Source: Cognatiyoonia sp965661665 (GTDB taxonomy: Bacteria > Pseudomonadota > Alphaproteobacteria > Rhodobacterales > Rhodobacteraceae). From it: a DNA stretch of 64,000 nucleotides. Location: assembly GCF_965661665.1 (NCBI RefSeq), contig NZ_CBFIEO010000009.1, positions 48,991 through 112,990 of the forward strand. Reading direction: 5' to 3'. A program made the position numbers and the translations under genes. Below the pieces are notes generated by a model. That model was given only the letters and a program-made list of their open reading frames with translations, had not been told where the DNA came from and ran no database searches. Of the stretch, positions 1 through 8,335 are shown in pieces. Numbering within the stretch: the stretch's first letter is position 1; each line of letters starts with the position of its first letter.

Positions 1-1
1 A

Positions 2-196
2 GGTCAGGGCATGGCCGGCTCGAAGATGGGCGATGTGGTCATCGCGCGGGATATTCCGTGGATGGTCGACCTTTATCGGCAAGGACGGCTCAAGCTGGAT
101 GAACTGGTGTCGCGGACGTGGCCGCTGGAAGAGATCAACGAAGCGATTGCCGATACCAAAACCGGATCAGCCAAGCGGAACGTGATCGTTTTCTAA
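2..196 (+). CDS. Zn-dependent alcohol dehydrogenase, C-terminal fragment
   Basis: Only the last 64 codons are inside the window; the gene begins upstream of base 1. The visible tail has the medium-chain dehydrogenase ending: a small glycine/methionine patch, then RDIPWMVDLYRQGRLKLDEL, a loop with PLEEINEAI, and a terminal segment ending VIVF. This is how zinc-dependent alcohol dehydrogenases related to the class III type finish, after the nucleotide-binding domain. The zinc ligands and Rossmann fold lie outside the window, so substrate and cofactor cannot be read. Its TAA stop (194-196) overlaps the TAG stop of the opposing acetyltransferase gene by four bases. Family call is fairly safe; exact function is unknown. 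Confidence 0.7.
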   Translation, partial: GQGMAGSKMGDVVIARDIPWMVDLYRQGRLKLDELVSRTWPLEEINEAIADTKTGSAKRNVIVF

Positions 197-633
197 GGCT
201 CGCCACTGTCGCCCCAATCATAGACGACGATGTCGCCAATTTTCCGATCCTTAAGGCGTTGATAGAGCTTGCGGGCAGGGGTGTTCGCCACCTTTGTCGC
301 GAGCCACGCGCCTTCGCAGCCGAGTGCGGTGCCTTTGGCGAGCAGATGTTCGGACAGTTTGGTCGCAATCCCTTGGCGTTGGTGGCTGTCGCGCGCGCGC
401 ACCTCCGACCCAAAGAGGATGGGCGCTTTGTCAGGGTGGTTGTTGATAACGGCGCTGGCCATGCCGACGGCATCCTCACCCTGCATCGCCAGAAACATCA
501 GATGCCCCGGATCGTTCAGAAAGGTTTCCGCCTGATCGGGGCGGATCGGATTGTCAAAAAGCCCGTTGCGCACCGAGAAAAGCAGATCAAGATGATCTGG
601 ACCCAGCTCGAGGATCATGATTGGGTCGGGCAT
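193..633 (-). CDS. GNAT family N-acetyltransferase
   Basis: A 146-residue protein of normal GNAT size. The acetyl-CoA binding motif A is visible as SHQRQGIATKLSEHLL near residues 84-99, a form of the R/Q-x-x-G-x-G/A signature, followed by a C-terminal strand that includes the ARKLYQRL helix typical of the family. The start at 633 (MPDPIMILEL) is preferred over upstream in-frame starts because an AGAAAGG ribosome-binding site sits just before it. It is transcribed divergently from the enolase-superfamily gene at 670, with only 36 bases between the starts, so promoters must overlap. The acceptor substrate cannot be inferred. Its stop overlaps the preceding dehydrogenase stop tail to tail. Confidence 0.75.
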   Translation of the reverse strand: MPDPIMILELGPDHLDLLFSVRNGLFDNPIRPDQAETFLNDPGHLMFLAMQGEDAVGMASAVINNHPDKAPILFGSEVRARDSHQRQGIATKLSEHLLAKGTALGCEGAWLATKVANTPARKLYQRLKDRKIGDIVVYDWGDSGEP

Positions 634-669
634 AACGGGCCTTTCTGGGTCAACGATGGATGTGATGCG

Positions 670-1899
670 ATGAGACTTGCCGATCTTGAGATATTTGTCA
701 CGGCCCCGCCTGCCCCGGGATGGGGTGGCCGGTATTGGATCATCCCCAAGCTGACCACATCGGACGGGATCGTGGGCTATGGCGAATGCTATGCGACCTC
801 TGTTGGGCCGGACGCGATGCAAGCCGTCATCAAGGATGTGTTTGAGCGGCATATGCTGGGCGAGAATCCCGAGGATATCGAGAAGATATTCCGTCGGGTC
901 TATTCCTCTGGCTTCACGCAGCGGCCTGATCTCACTGTGATTGGCGCTTGGTCTGGGTTGGAGATTGCGTGCTGGGATATTTTAGGCAAAGCGCGGGGGC
1001 GGCCGGTTCACGCGTTGCTTGGTGGGCGGATGACGGACCGCGTGCGGGTCTATACATACCTTTATCCAGAAGCGCACCATCCCCTGCCCGATTTCTGGGC
1101 TGACCCCGCAATGGCGGCGGAGGCGGCGATTGCGCGGGTGAAGGATGGCTATACAGCGGTGAAGTTTGACCCTGCCGGACCCTATACGGTGCTTGGTGGG
1201 CACATGCCGTCAATGCATGACATCAGCCTGTCGGTGGCATTCTGCAAAGCGATACGTGAGGCCGTGGGCGATCAGGCTGATCTGCTTTTTGGCACGCATG
1301 GTCAATTTTCAACTGCGGGGGCGATTCGGTTGGGCACCGCCATCGAGCCCTATAACCCACTTTGGTACGAAGAGCCGATCCCACCCGACAATCCTGCGGA
1401 GATGGCCAAGGTCGCGGCGGCGGTGACGATCCCCGTGGCAACGGGAGAGCGGCTTTGCACCAAGGCCGAGTTTGCGCAGGTGCTGAAAAGCGGCGCTGCG
1501 AGCATCCTGCAGCCTGCGTTAGGACGCGCGGGCGGCGTATGGGAATGTAAGAAGATCGCGGCATTGGCAGAGGTGCACAATGCGCAGATCGCGCCTCATC
1601 TCTACGCAGGCCCCGTGGAATGGGCGGCAAACATCCATTTGGCAGCGTCGATCCCCAATACCCTGATGGCGGAGACGATCGAAACCGCGTTCCATGATGC
1701 ATTGATTGGCGGCGCGATCCGCGTGGAGGGGGGATATGTCACCCCACCAAGCGAGCCGGGGCTGGGCATCAATTTCAACGAAGAGCTCGCCCGCGCGCAT
1801 CCGTACACCGCCGACAGTCTGCATCTTGAGATGCAGCAGGACGCAATCGGCTATCACGGGGTGAATGTGTTCGAAGGTGGCGCACCTGTGAAAGACTAA
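670..1899 (+). CDS. Mandelate racemase/muconate lactonizing enzyme family protein
   Basis: A 409-residue member of the enolase superfamily, in which an N-terminal capping domain covers a TIM barrel that abstracts the alpha proton of a carboxylate sugar acid. The capping domain (about residues 1-130) has the usual GIVGYGECY turn. Barrel motifs include KFDP at the second strand, EEPIPPDNP at the fourth, GERLCTK at the fifth and APHLYAGP at the seventh, where the histidine would be the general acid/base. At the third strand, where most members have an Asp metal ligand, the text reads GTHGQ. Substrate is unknown; a sugar-acid dehydratase or cycloisomerase is most likely. Start 670 gives a family-like N-terminus (MRLADLEIFV). 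Confidence 0.8.
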   Translation: MRLADLEIFVTAPPAPGWGGRYWIIPKLTTSDGIVGYGECYATSVGPDAMQAVIKDVFERHMLGENPEDIEKIFRRVYSSGFTQRPDLTVIGAWSGLEIACWDILGKARGRPVHALLGGRMTDRVRVYTYLYPEAHHPLPDFWADPAMAAEAAIARVKDGYTAVKFDPAGPYTVLGGHMPSMHDISLSVAFCKAIREAVGDQADLLFGTHGQFSTAGAIRLGTAIEPYNPLWYEEPIPPDNPAEMAKVAAAVTIPVATGERLCTKAEFAQVLKSGAASILQPALGRAGGVWECKKIAALAEVHNAQIAPHLYAGPVEWAANIHLAASIPNTLMAETIETAFHDALIGGAIRVEGGYVTPPSEPGLGINFNEELARAHPYTADSLHLEMQQDAIGYHGVNVFEGGAPVKD

Positions 1900-2139
1900 C
1901 ACAAAGAGCACGTGAACCTTTGCCATCTTTACAAAGGAGATTGATGGGCAATCAGGTCAAGACCTCGGCATCCCGCTGGCGACGTAGGGGCAATCGGCAC
2001 TGATCCGCATAAGGTTTGGAAACGGTGCGTATCGACAGGCAAAACAATGGTGGGAGGACGGGCAACAATGAACGCATAGCGGCCCAGTCTGATGCGGCAA
2101 CCCGCACTAAAATTCCGACCACCCCATGTCAAAAGAAAG

Positions 2140-2216
2140 TGGCGGGCCCAGAAGGACTCGAACCCTCAACCTGCCGATTAGAAGTCGGCTGCTCTATCCA
2201 GTTGAGCTATGGGCCC
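2140..2216 (-). tRNA. tRNA-Arg (anticodon TCT)
   Basis: A 77-base cloverleaf on the minus strand with encoded CCA at its 3' end. The 7-bp acceptor stem is GGGCCCA paired with TGGGCCC, the D arm contains AGCTCAACTGGATAGAGC, the anticodon arm is GCCGA-CTTCTAA-TCGGC, and the T arm carries GGTTCGAGTCC. The loop gives anticodon TCT, which reads AGA. The 240 bases between it and the enolase-family gene hold no convincing gene. Confidence 0.97.
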
Positions 2217-2282
2217 GCTTCGAGCACGTATCGCGCGGGTCATGGTCTGATGGCAAGAGGAATGCGGCCGAGGCCAGAGAAT

Positions 2283-2594
2283 TTAGTGGGTCCAAGCACC
2301 GCGGCGGTTGGTGGCAAAGTTTTCGCCATAGCCACCGGGACGGATGTTCGCCTTGCGCAGCTTGGGTTCGGTGACAGTCGCCATAATGCCATGCTCCTCC
2401 GCGTATTCGAGCGCGGCTTCCTTGCTGTCGAACGTCATCCGCACCTGACTTTGCGTGTCAGAGGAGCCGGTCCAGCCCATCAAAGGGTCAATCTCTCGCT
2501 TGCTTTCGCGGGCAAACTCCAAAACCCAAGACTTGGTCTTGGCTGTCCCCGAGGACATGGCAGTTTTCGCTGGCTTGTAGATGCGTGCGCGCAT
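2283..2594 (-). CDS. ETC complex I subunit (NDUFS4-like)
   Basis: A 103-residue protein of the family related to mitochondrial NDUFS4, an accessory subunit at the matrix arm of NADH:quinone oxidoreductase found in alphaproteobacteria. Seen features are the N-terminal MRARIYKPAKTAMSSG, the central KSWVLEFARESKREIDPLMG and W-x-G-SSDTQSQV, and a C-terminal NIRPGGYGENF ending in a short basic tail. Length matches the bacterial form. A GGGAG ribosome-binding site precedes the ATG. It stands alone, away from a nuo operon, which is usual. It lies just downstream of tRNA-Arg on the same strand direction but is probably a separate unit. Confidence 0.88.
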   Translation of the reverse strand: MRARIYKPAKTAMSSGTAKTKSWVLEFARESKREIDPLMGWTGSSDTQSQVRMTFDSKEAALEYAEEHGIMATVTEPKLRKANIRPGGYGENFATNRRGAWTH

Positions 2595-2650
2595 GGCTGA
2601 CTCCCTTGGCTGTGGGTCTTATCTGAAAAACCCCGCCGCTGTGCAAGATA

Positions 2651-3880
2651 TTATGCCCACTCTCCCGCGCGCATCACGGGCACAATCGTGCCGTCCTTTT
2701 TGATGCCGTCGATGTCCACCGCGTCAGAGCCCATCATCCAGTCGACATGGATCAGGCTTTGGTTGCCGCCAAGCTGCTGCAGCTCTTCTGGTTTCAACTC
2801 ACTGCCGCCTTTGATCGTGTCGGCGTAGCATTGGCCAAGCGCGATGTGGCAGGAGGCGTTTTCGTCAAAAAGCGTATTGTAGAAAAGCGTCCCTGACTGA
2901 CTGATGGGGGAGCAATGCGGGACGAGCGCGACTTCCCCGATCCGGCTCGCGCCGTCATCAGTTTTGAGGAGAGCATTCAGCACGTCCTCACCTTTTGTCG
3001 CGGTGGCTTCGACAATCTTACCTGCTTCAAAGCGCACCGCGATGTTTTCGATCACATTACCTTGGTGCGCGAGCGGTTTGGTGGCGGCGACGGTGCCTTC
3101 GACCTTGTAGGCGTGTGGGCAGGTGAACACTTCCTCCGTCGGGATGTTGGGTTGGCAGACCACGCCGTTAAGAGCGGGCGATGCGCCACCTTTCCAGATG
3201 TGCCCCTCGGCCAGTCCAAGGCGCAGGTCAGTGCCGGGGCCGGTGTAATGAAGCGCCTCGAAGTTCATGTCGTTGAGCCAATCGACCCGCACTTGCAGGT
3301 TTGCGGAGTGCTGTTCCCAGTTTTTAACCGGATCGTCGCCAGCGAGACGGGAGGCGTCATAGATCGCGTCCATCAACTTGCTCTGCGCCTCTTCAACGGG
3401 GAGGTCGGGATACACGCGGGAAGCCCATGCCGCACCAGGATAGGCCACGATATTCCAGTTCACTTCAAACCCGACAATGGGTTCCATCGCGGGTTTTGCG
3501 GCGATGGAGGTGGCTTTGGACGCACGGGCGACCTTTTCTGGGTCTTGTTCGGAGAGCAGCATCGGATCGTCGCCTGTGATCGCTATGCGGGCTGCACCGT
3601 CTTTGAACGCTTTACCCAGTCCCTCATAGAACCAGCCGGGCGCACGGTCAAAGCTGTGATCGTGGCCGTGTTCGTAGCGGGCGAGTGTGATCACTTCGTC
3701 ATTGAAGAACGGCATGACGAGCCCCGCACCCGCTTTGTAGGCCTGCACGGTGATCCGCTGCACCAATTCCAGCGCCGCCATCGGCGCAGTGATGATCAAA
3801 TCCTGACCGGGTTGCAGGTTCACACCTGTCCGAACGGCGACTTCGGCGAGACGGTCAAGTTTTTCGGGGTCAATACTCAT
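2651..3880 (-). CDS. Aminopeptidase, M29 (thermophilic metallopeptidase) family
   Basis: A 409-residue cytoplasmic metallo-aminopeptidase of MEROPS family M29, which removes N-terminal residues using two metal ions. The start MSIDPEKLDRLAEVAVRTGV and the following VNLQPGQDLIITAP are family typical. The C-terminal metal-binding part shows NIPTEEVFTCP (glutamates), then LALGQ-type helix HIALGQCYADTI, and NQSLIHVDWMMG with the conserved His-x-Asp near the end. No signal peptide is present. An AGGAG ribosome-binding site precedes the ATG. It is monocistronic as far as can be seen, 57 bases downstream of the YdeI-like gene, which is on the same strand, so cotranscription is possible. Confidence 0.9.
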   Translation of the reverse strand: MSIDPEKLDRLAEVAVRTGVNLQPGQDLIITAPMAALELVQRITVQAYKAGAGLVMPFFNDEVITLARYEHGHDHSFDRAPGWFYEGLGKAFKDGAARIAITGDDPMLLSEQDPEKVARASKATSIAAKPAMEPIVGFEVNWNIVAYPGAAWASRVYPDLPVEEAQSKLMDAIYDASRLAGDDPVKNWEQHSANLQVRVDWLNDMNFEALHYTGPGTDLRLGLAEGHIWKGGASPALNGVVCQPNIPTEEVFTCPHAYKVEGTVAATKPLAHQGNVIENIAVRFEAGKIVEATATKGEDVLNALLKTDDGASRIGEVALVPHCSPISQSGTLFYNTLFDENASCHIALGQCYADTIKGGSELKPEELQQLGGNQSLIHVDWMMGSDAVDIDGIKKDGTIVPVMRAGEWA

Positions 3881-3937
3881 GGCGGCGCTCCTGATGCTGT
3901 TGCGGTATAGCTACTCGCCCCGCGACGGAGGTCAACC

Positions 3938-4564
3938 TTAGCGTTCGAGCGCGCCTTTGCCTGCGATGATCTTGTCGCGGAATTTAAGGATGCGGGTGAC
4001 GCGCGTGGCGCTTTGCTTGGCGCTGTTGAGGTTTAGGATATAGCTTTTCTGACGACCAGACGTGAGGGCGTGGAACGCCTCTGCCAGTTCGGGATCGGCG
4101 TCAAGGGCGCTGATGAGTTCTTCCGGCAGCTCCTGTTCCTCAACCACTTTGACGGGCTTGATGCCAGCATCGGCATAGCTGATCGCTTCGGCGAGGTATG
4201 CCAGGATAATGTCTTTCCGCGCGGCCACCTGCCCCACATCAGTGAAAGGGATCATGTCGGCCTGTTTCGCATTGACCCCTTGTTTTTCCAAGATGGCATG
4301 TGGGTCTTTCATGAGGGAGCTGTTGAAGAAGGTCAGCCGGAAGTCATTTCGAAACGCCCCGAAGATCGCGATGTTGCGGCCATTCCGCACGTAGGTCGGC
4401 TGGCCCAATTTGACCATCTCTTCCAGCCCCGCCGCCTGACAAATCGCCCTGAGTTGCAACAACCCATCGCGCCAGAGCGCGGCGGAGCAATCGGGCGTGT
4501 CAAAGCGGTCGCAGCGCCCGCAGCCTTTGGTGAAATAATCTTCGATGTTGCCGATCATGGGCAT
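3938..4564 (-). CDS. YdeI/OmpD-associated family protein with DUF1801 fold
   Basis: A 208-residue soluble protein. The first two thirds look like a DUF1801 domain: LRAICQAAGLEEMVKLG followed by PTYVRNGRNIAIFGAF and RLTFFNSSLMKDP. The C-terminal 60 residues form a YdeI-type helix pair, PEELISALDADPELAEAF then LTSGRQKSYILNLNSAKQ and RVTRILKFRDKI. The family is widespread and has no settled biochemical role; some members are described as bacteriocin protection proteins. Two near-identical starts (4564 and 4558) are possible and neither has a strong ribosome-binding site. It is divergent from uvrB. Confidence 0.8.
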   Translation of the reverse strand: MPMIGNIEDYFTKGCGRCDRFDTPDCSAALWRDGLLQLRAICQAAGLEEMVKLGQPTYVRNGRNIAIFGAFRNDFRLTFFNSSLMKDPHAILEKQGVNAKQADMIPFTDVGQVAARKDIILAYLAEAISYADAGIKPVKVVEEQELPEELISALDADPELAEAFHALTSGRQKSYILNLNSAKQSATRVTRILKFRDKIIAGKGALER

Positions 4565-4639
4565 GGGGTGAGTGTATCAGGGGCAGATCGGAGGCTCCAG
4601 CACATGCGCTCCTGACACCTGCTGTCAGGAGAGGCTCTT

Positions 4640-4654
4640 GAACCTATGGGGAAT
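4640..4654 (+). promoter_or_regulatory. Candidate LexA (SOS) box upstream of uvrB
   Basis: The sequence GAAC-N7-GAAT lies 38 bases before the uvrB start. The alphaproteobacterial LexA box is GTTC-N7-GTTC, whose complement is GAAC-N7-GAAC, so seven of eight defined bases fit. uvrB is a standard SOS gene, which makes the site credible, but a single imperfect match of this length can occur by chance. Confidence 0.45.
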
Positions 4655-4692
4655 AAGGCCAACTATATGGGTCTGCCCCCAAGGAGTCTGTC

Positions 4693-6903
4693 ATGGCCTA
4701 CTCCCATTCCGACAAACGCGAACTTGAAGATGCTGCCTATCTGTCGAACCCCGCGCCGAATGTGCGTGAGCGGGAGAAGATGGAGGGCGGCTTCGCCTTT
4801 AAGATGGTGACGGAGTTTCAGCCTGCAGGGGATCAGCCAACGGCCATCAAGGAGCTGGCCGACGGCGTGAATGATGGGGAACGGGATCAAGTGCTCTTGG
4901 GCGCGACGGGCACTGGTAAGACCTTCACCATGGCGAAGGTCATCGAGGAGACGCAGCGCCCTGCGATCATTCTGGCCCCGAACAAGACGCTCGCCGCGCA
5001 GCTTTATGGGGAGTTCAAGGGCTTCTTCCCTGACAACGCGGTCGAGTATTTCGTCAGTTACTACGACTACTACCAGCCCGAAGCCTATGTCGCGCGGTCC
5101 GACACCTACATCGAGAAAGAGAGCCAGATCAACGAACAGATCGACCGGATGCGCCATTCGGCGACGCGGGCGCTGTTGGAGCGAGATGATGTGATCATCG
5201 TTGCCTCCGTCTCTTGCATCTATGGTATCGGGTCGGTGGAGACCTATGGCGCGATGACGCAGGATATTCATGCGGGCAGGATGTATGACCAGCGCAAGAT
5301 CATGGCTGACCTTATCGCGCAGCAGTACCGCCGCAACGATCAGGCGTTCCAGCGCGGCACGTTCCGGGTGCGTGGCGACAGTTTGGAGATTTGGCCCGCC
5401 CACCTTGATGATCGGGCGTGGAAGCTATCGTTCTTTGGCGAAGAGCTTGAGACGATCACAGAGTTTGACCCGCTGACCGGTGAAAAGACAGACACGTTTG
5501 AGAAGGTGCGTGTCTACGCGAACTCTCACTATGTGACGCCCAAACCGACGATGCAGCAGGCGATTATCGGCATCAAGAAAGAGCTGAAGATCAGGCTCGA
5601 CCAGCTGGTGAAGGAGGGCAAGTTGCTGGAGGCGCAGCGGTTGGAGCAGCGCACGAACTTTGACCTTGAGATGTTGGAAGCGACGGGCGTTTGCAACGGG
5701 ATTGAGAACTATTCGCGCTATCTAACAGGCCGCGCTCCGGGGGAGCCGCCCCCCACCCTGTTTGAGTTCATTCCCGACAACGCGATTGTGTTTGCCGATG
5801 AAAGCCACGTGTCGGTGCCGCAGATCGGCGGGATGTATAAGGGCGACTATCGCCGCAAGTTCACACTGGCCGAGCATGGCTTCCGCCTGCCGTCTTGCAT
5901 GGACAACCGCCCACTGAAATTTGAAGAGTGGGACGCGATGCGCCCACAGTCTGTTTATGTCTCCGCCACGCCCGCTGCGTGGGAGTTGGAGCAGGCCGGC
6001 GGCGTCTTTACTGAACAGATCATTCGTCCAACGGGGCTTTTGGACCCTGAGGTGGAAATCCGTCCAGTGGAGATGCAGGTCGATGACCTATTGGATGAGG
6101 TCCGCAAGGTGGCCGCTGATGGGTTCCGTTCGTTGGTGACGACACTGACCAAGCGGATGGCCGAAGATCTGACCGAATATATGCACGAACAGGGTATTCG
6201 GGTGCGCTACATGCACTCTGACATCGACACGATTGAGCGGATCGAGATCCTGCGCGACCTGCGGCTTGGCGCGTTTGATGTGCTGATTGGCATTAACCTG
6301 CTGCGCGAAGGTTTAGATATTCCCGAGTGTGGATTGGTGGCCATTTTGGACGCTGACAAGGAGGGGTTCCTGCGGTCGGAGACGTCACTCGTCCAGACCA
6401 TCGGTCGTGCAGCGCGGAACGCAGACGGGCGCGTCATCATGTACGCCGACCGGATTACAGGCTCGATGGAGCGTGCGCTGAAGGAAACCGAACGCCGCCG
6501 CACCAAGCAAATGGCCTATAACGAAGCGCATGGCATCACGCCGGAGACGGTGAAGAAGAACGTCGAAGATATTTTGGCCGGTCTTTACAAAGGCGACACC
6601 GATCAGGCGCGTGTCACGACCAAGGTTGAGAAGCCGGGACAGAACATGCAGGCGGTATTGGATGGTTTGCGGGCCGATATGCGCAAGGCGGCTGAGAACC
6701 TGGAATTTGAAGAGGCGGCCCGCCTCCGCGACGAAGTGAAGCGGTTGGAAACGGTCGAGTTGACTATTGCCGATGACCCACTTGCCCGCCAATATGCAGT
6801 GGACAAAGCGGTTGAGGACGCCAAGGCAGCCTCTGGCCGCAGCACGATGGGACGTGGTGGCATGCGTGGCGGTGTGAAGCGAAAGAAGAAATGGCAAGGC
6901 TAG
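4693..6903 (+). CDS. uvrB: Excinuclease ABC subunit B
   Basis: A 736-residue UvrB, the damage-verifying helicase-like subunit of nucleotide excision repair. It loads with UvrA, opens DNA around a lesion and recruits UvrC. Seen motifs: Walker A GATGTGKT near residue 75, the beta-hairpin YYDYYQPEAYV that inserts between strands, DESHVSVPQ (DEAD-like motif II), GINLLREGLDIPE and QTIGRAARN (helicase motifs V and VI), and a C-terminal UVR domain with NLEFEEAARLRDEV for UvrC contact. The tail is basic and glycine rich. An AAGGAG ribosome-binding site precedes the ATG. The next gene starts inside its last codons, so it heads a small operon. A possible LexA box lies upstream. Confidence 0.98.
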   Translation: MAYSHSDKRELEDAAYLSNPAPNVREREKMEGGFAFKMVTEFQPAGDQPTAIKELADGVNDGERDQVLLGATGTGKTFTMAKVIEETQRPAIILAPNKTLAAQLYGEFKGFFPDNAVEYFVSYYDYYQPEAYVARSDTYIEKESQINEQIDRMRHSATRALLERDDVIIVASVSCIYGIGSVETYGAMTQDIHAGRMYDQRKIMADLIAQQYRRNDQAFQRGTFRVRGDSLEIWPAHLDDRAWKLSFFGEELETITEFDPLTGEKTDTFEKVRVYANSHYVTPKPTMQQAIIGIKKELKIRLDQLVKEGKLLEAQRLEQRTNFDLEMLEATGVCNGIENYSRYLTGRAPGEPPPTLFEFIPDNAIVFADESHVSVPQIGGMYKGDYRRKFTLAEHGFRLPSCMDNRPLKFEEWDAMRPQSVYVSATPAAWELEQAGGVFTEQIIRPTGLLDPEVEIRPVEMQVDDLLDEVRKVAADGFRSLVTTLTKRMAEDLTEYMHEQGIRVRYMHSDIDTIERIEILRDLRLGAFDVLIGINLLREGLDIPECGLVAILDADKEGFLRSETSLVQTIGRAARNADGRVIMYADRITGSMERALKETERRRTKQMAYNEAHGITPETVKKNVEDILAGLYKGDTDQARVTTKVEKPGQNMQAVLDGLRADMRKAAENLEFEEAARLRDEVKRLETVELTIADDPLARQYAVDKAVEDAKAASGRSTMGRGGMRGGVKRKKKWQG

Positions 6904-7322
6904 CAGCGCTGTTTGCTCTGATTGCGACACCTGTTGGCGCGTGGGAGTTCCACGCCGATCCAATTTGCACGATCGAACATCAAAACTCGGGCGGTCAGGT
7001 CACGGTCACCTTTGACCCGTTGAGCCGTCTTTACGGGATTGATCTCACCTTGGCAGAGGGGCAATGGCCCGGAGCGCCCACGTTCGGGATCCTGTTTGCG
7101 GGTGGCAATCAAATCCAGATCGGCACCGACCGCCATCAACTGTTGGAAGACGGCGCCACCTTGCGGGTGACAAACAAAGGGTTTGGCAATCTGCTTGATG
7201 GGTTGGAGTTCAATCTGCGCGCCTTTGCCAAGACCGGCGGTCAAATCTTTGTCTTTGAGCTGATGGAAGCCGCCCCTGCTGTACAAGCCTTTCGCGATTG
7301 TGGGACGACGCTGTCGTCGTGA
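6891..7322 (+). CDS. Exported hypothetical protein
   Basis: A 143-residue protein that I do not recognise by function. Residues 1-17 (MARLAALFALIATPVGA) form a clean Sec signal peptide with an Ala-x-Ala type end. The mature part has two cysteines (in ICTIEH and RDCGTT) that could form a disulphide, and alternating strands around SRLYGIDLTL and QIQIGTDRHQL that suggest a small beta-rich periplasmic domain. The ATG overlaps the end of uvrB by 13 bases, and its stop overlaps the GTG of the next gene, so the three are translationally linked. A link to DNA repair is not implied by the sequence. Confidence 0.7.
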   Translation: MARLAALFALIATPVGAWEFHADPICTIEHQNSGGQVTVTFDPLSRLYGIDLTLAEGQWPGAPTFGILFAGGNQIQIGTDRHQLLEDGATLRVTNKGFGNLLDGLEFNLRAFAKTGGQIFVFELMEAAPAVQAFRDCGTTLSS

Positions 7323-7792
7323 CCGACAAGATTAACCCAATCCAACCGACTGATGATGACGCGCGCGCCTTGATACGTTGGTTGCTGGCGGAGGCACGGT
7401 TTGGCGCTTTGGCCGTGCGGCATCCTGAGACGGGCGCACCCTATGTGTCGCGCAGTGCGACCGTGGCATTGGACGGGGCGCCGCATCTACTGATCTCAAC
7501 CCTGTCGCTGCACACCAAGGCGCTGATGGCGGATCCACAGTGTTCAATGCTGCTGGGGGAGCCGGGCAACAAAGGTGATCCCCTGACCCACCCGCGCATG
7601 ACGGTGATGGGATGTGCCGAGTTGGCTGATAAAGCTGCGTTGAAAGAGGCGTGGTTGGCAGCGATCCCGAAGGCGAAGCTTTACTATGATTTCACCGACT
7701 TCCAGATGTGGCGGATCACGCCAGAAACCATTCATCTAAACGGGGGATTTGGGAAGGCGTTCGAGTTAACGCCGGACGATCTAAAGGGCTGA
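7319..7792 (+). CDS. Pyridoxamine 5'-phosphate oxidase family (HugZ-like) protein
   Basis: About 157 residues with the split-barrel flavin-binding fold. Visible family features are ARALIRWLLAEARFGALAV, then PYVSRSATVALDGAPHLLIS, the central helix LHTKALMADPQCSMLLGEPG and the strand RMTVMGCAEL. This pattern is shared by general stress FMN-binding proteins and the N-terminal domain of HugZ haem-degrading proteins, but the C-terminal DUF2470 domain of HugZ is absent. The GTG at 7319 overlaps the TGA of the preceding gene, which supports this start over an upstream ATG at 7298. The 3' end overlaps the opposing NYN gene by 12 bases. Cofactor and substrate are inference. Confidence 0.78.
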   Translation: MTDKINPIQPTDDDARALIRWLLAEARFGALAVRHPETGAPYVSRSATVALDGAPHLLISTLSLHTKALMADPQCSMLLGEPGNKGDPLTHPRMTVMGCAELADKAALKEAWLAAIPKAKLYYDFTDFQMWRITPETIHLNGGFGKAFELTPDDLKG

Positions 7793-8299
7793 CATTTTTA
7801 GGGCGCCTTTTATGAAGCTGCCGCGCACCAGCCTGCCCCGTTTCTTGATCCAACGGTGCTTAACGAACCAATCGCGGAAACGGTCGTTGGAGACTACCCG
7901 AAGCTCATGTTCGGATGCAAAGCTGAGAATGGCCTCATCCGCTATCTGCCCTTTTGAGACGACCAAAACTTGCTTGGCGGGAAGTCCGATGAGATTCGCC
8001 ATCGGAGCATCATCAAGGTAGCGGTCTGACAGTTTGTAACCAACGTTGGCGTCGAAAATGACGTAAGGCTTAAGATCACGGTCGATCAGGTGTTGGACGG
8101 CGCGTTTGCGAACCTTCACCGATGGATCGCCGCCCCAGTGCATGACATTCGACCCATCAACGACAATCGCGTTTGAGGGAACAGTTTCGCGCGGACCAAA
8201 GATCTTGCGGAGCAACAGTCCCAGAGCACAGATGACGGCAGCCAAACCGAAAGCAGCGATGAGCCCGATGAGAAGCCAGTCAGTGGTTGAAAATTCCAT
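7781..8299 (-). CDS. Membrane-anchored NYN/Zc3h12a-like ribonuclease
   Basis: A 172-residue protein with one N-terminal membrane helix (about residues 8-30, LLIGLIAAFGLAAVICALGL) followed by a cytoplasmic NYN/PIN-like nuclease domain. The acidic metal-binding positions are visible: IVVDGSNVM at the first strand, YVIFDAN after the first helix, ADEAILSFA in the middle and VVSNDRFRDW near the end, which is the Zc3h12a-like pattern. The family cuts RNA. The ATG at 8299 follows an AAGGCG ribosome-binding site; a GTG six bases upstream is an alternative. The tethering suggests action near the inner membrane, but no target can be named. Confidence 0.75.
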   Translation of the reverse strand: MEFSTTDWLLIGLIAAFGLAAVICALGLLLRKIFGPRETVPSNAIVVDGSNVMHWGGDPSVKVRKRAVQHLIDRDLKPYVIFDANVGYKLSDRYLDDAPMANLIGLPAKQVLVVSKGQIADEAILSFASEHELRVVSNDRFRDWFVKHRWIKKRGRLVRGSFIKGALKMSAL

Positions 8300-8335
8300 A
8301 TACACGCCTTAGTTGCGCACCCCCTTAGGGACAAC

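Noticed and set aside
118..669. Open extension of the enolase-family frame upstream to base 118
   Set aside because: It runs antisense to the GNAT gene, has no family similarity, and the true N-terminus with normal length begins at 670.
2016..2600. Open frame spanning the tRNA-Arg and the Complex I subunit gene
   Set aside because: It would read through a tRNA and antisense to a recognised protein.
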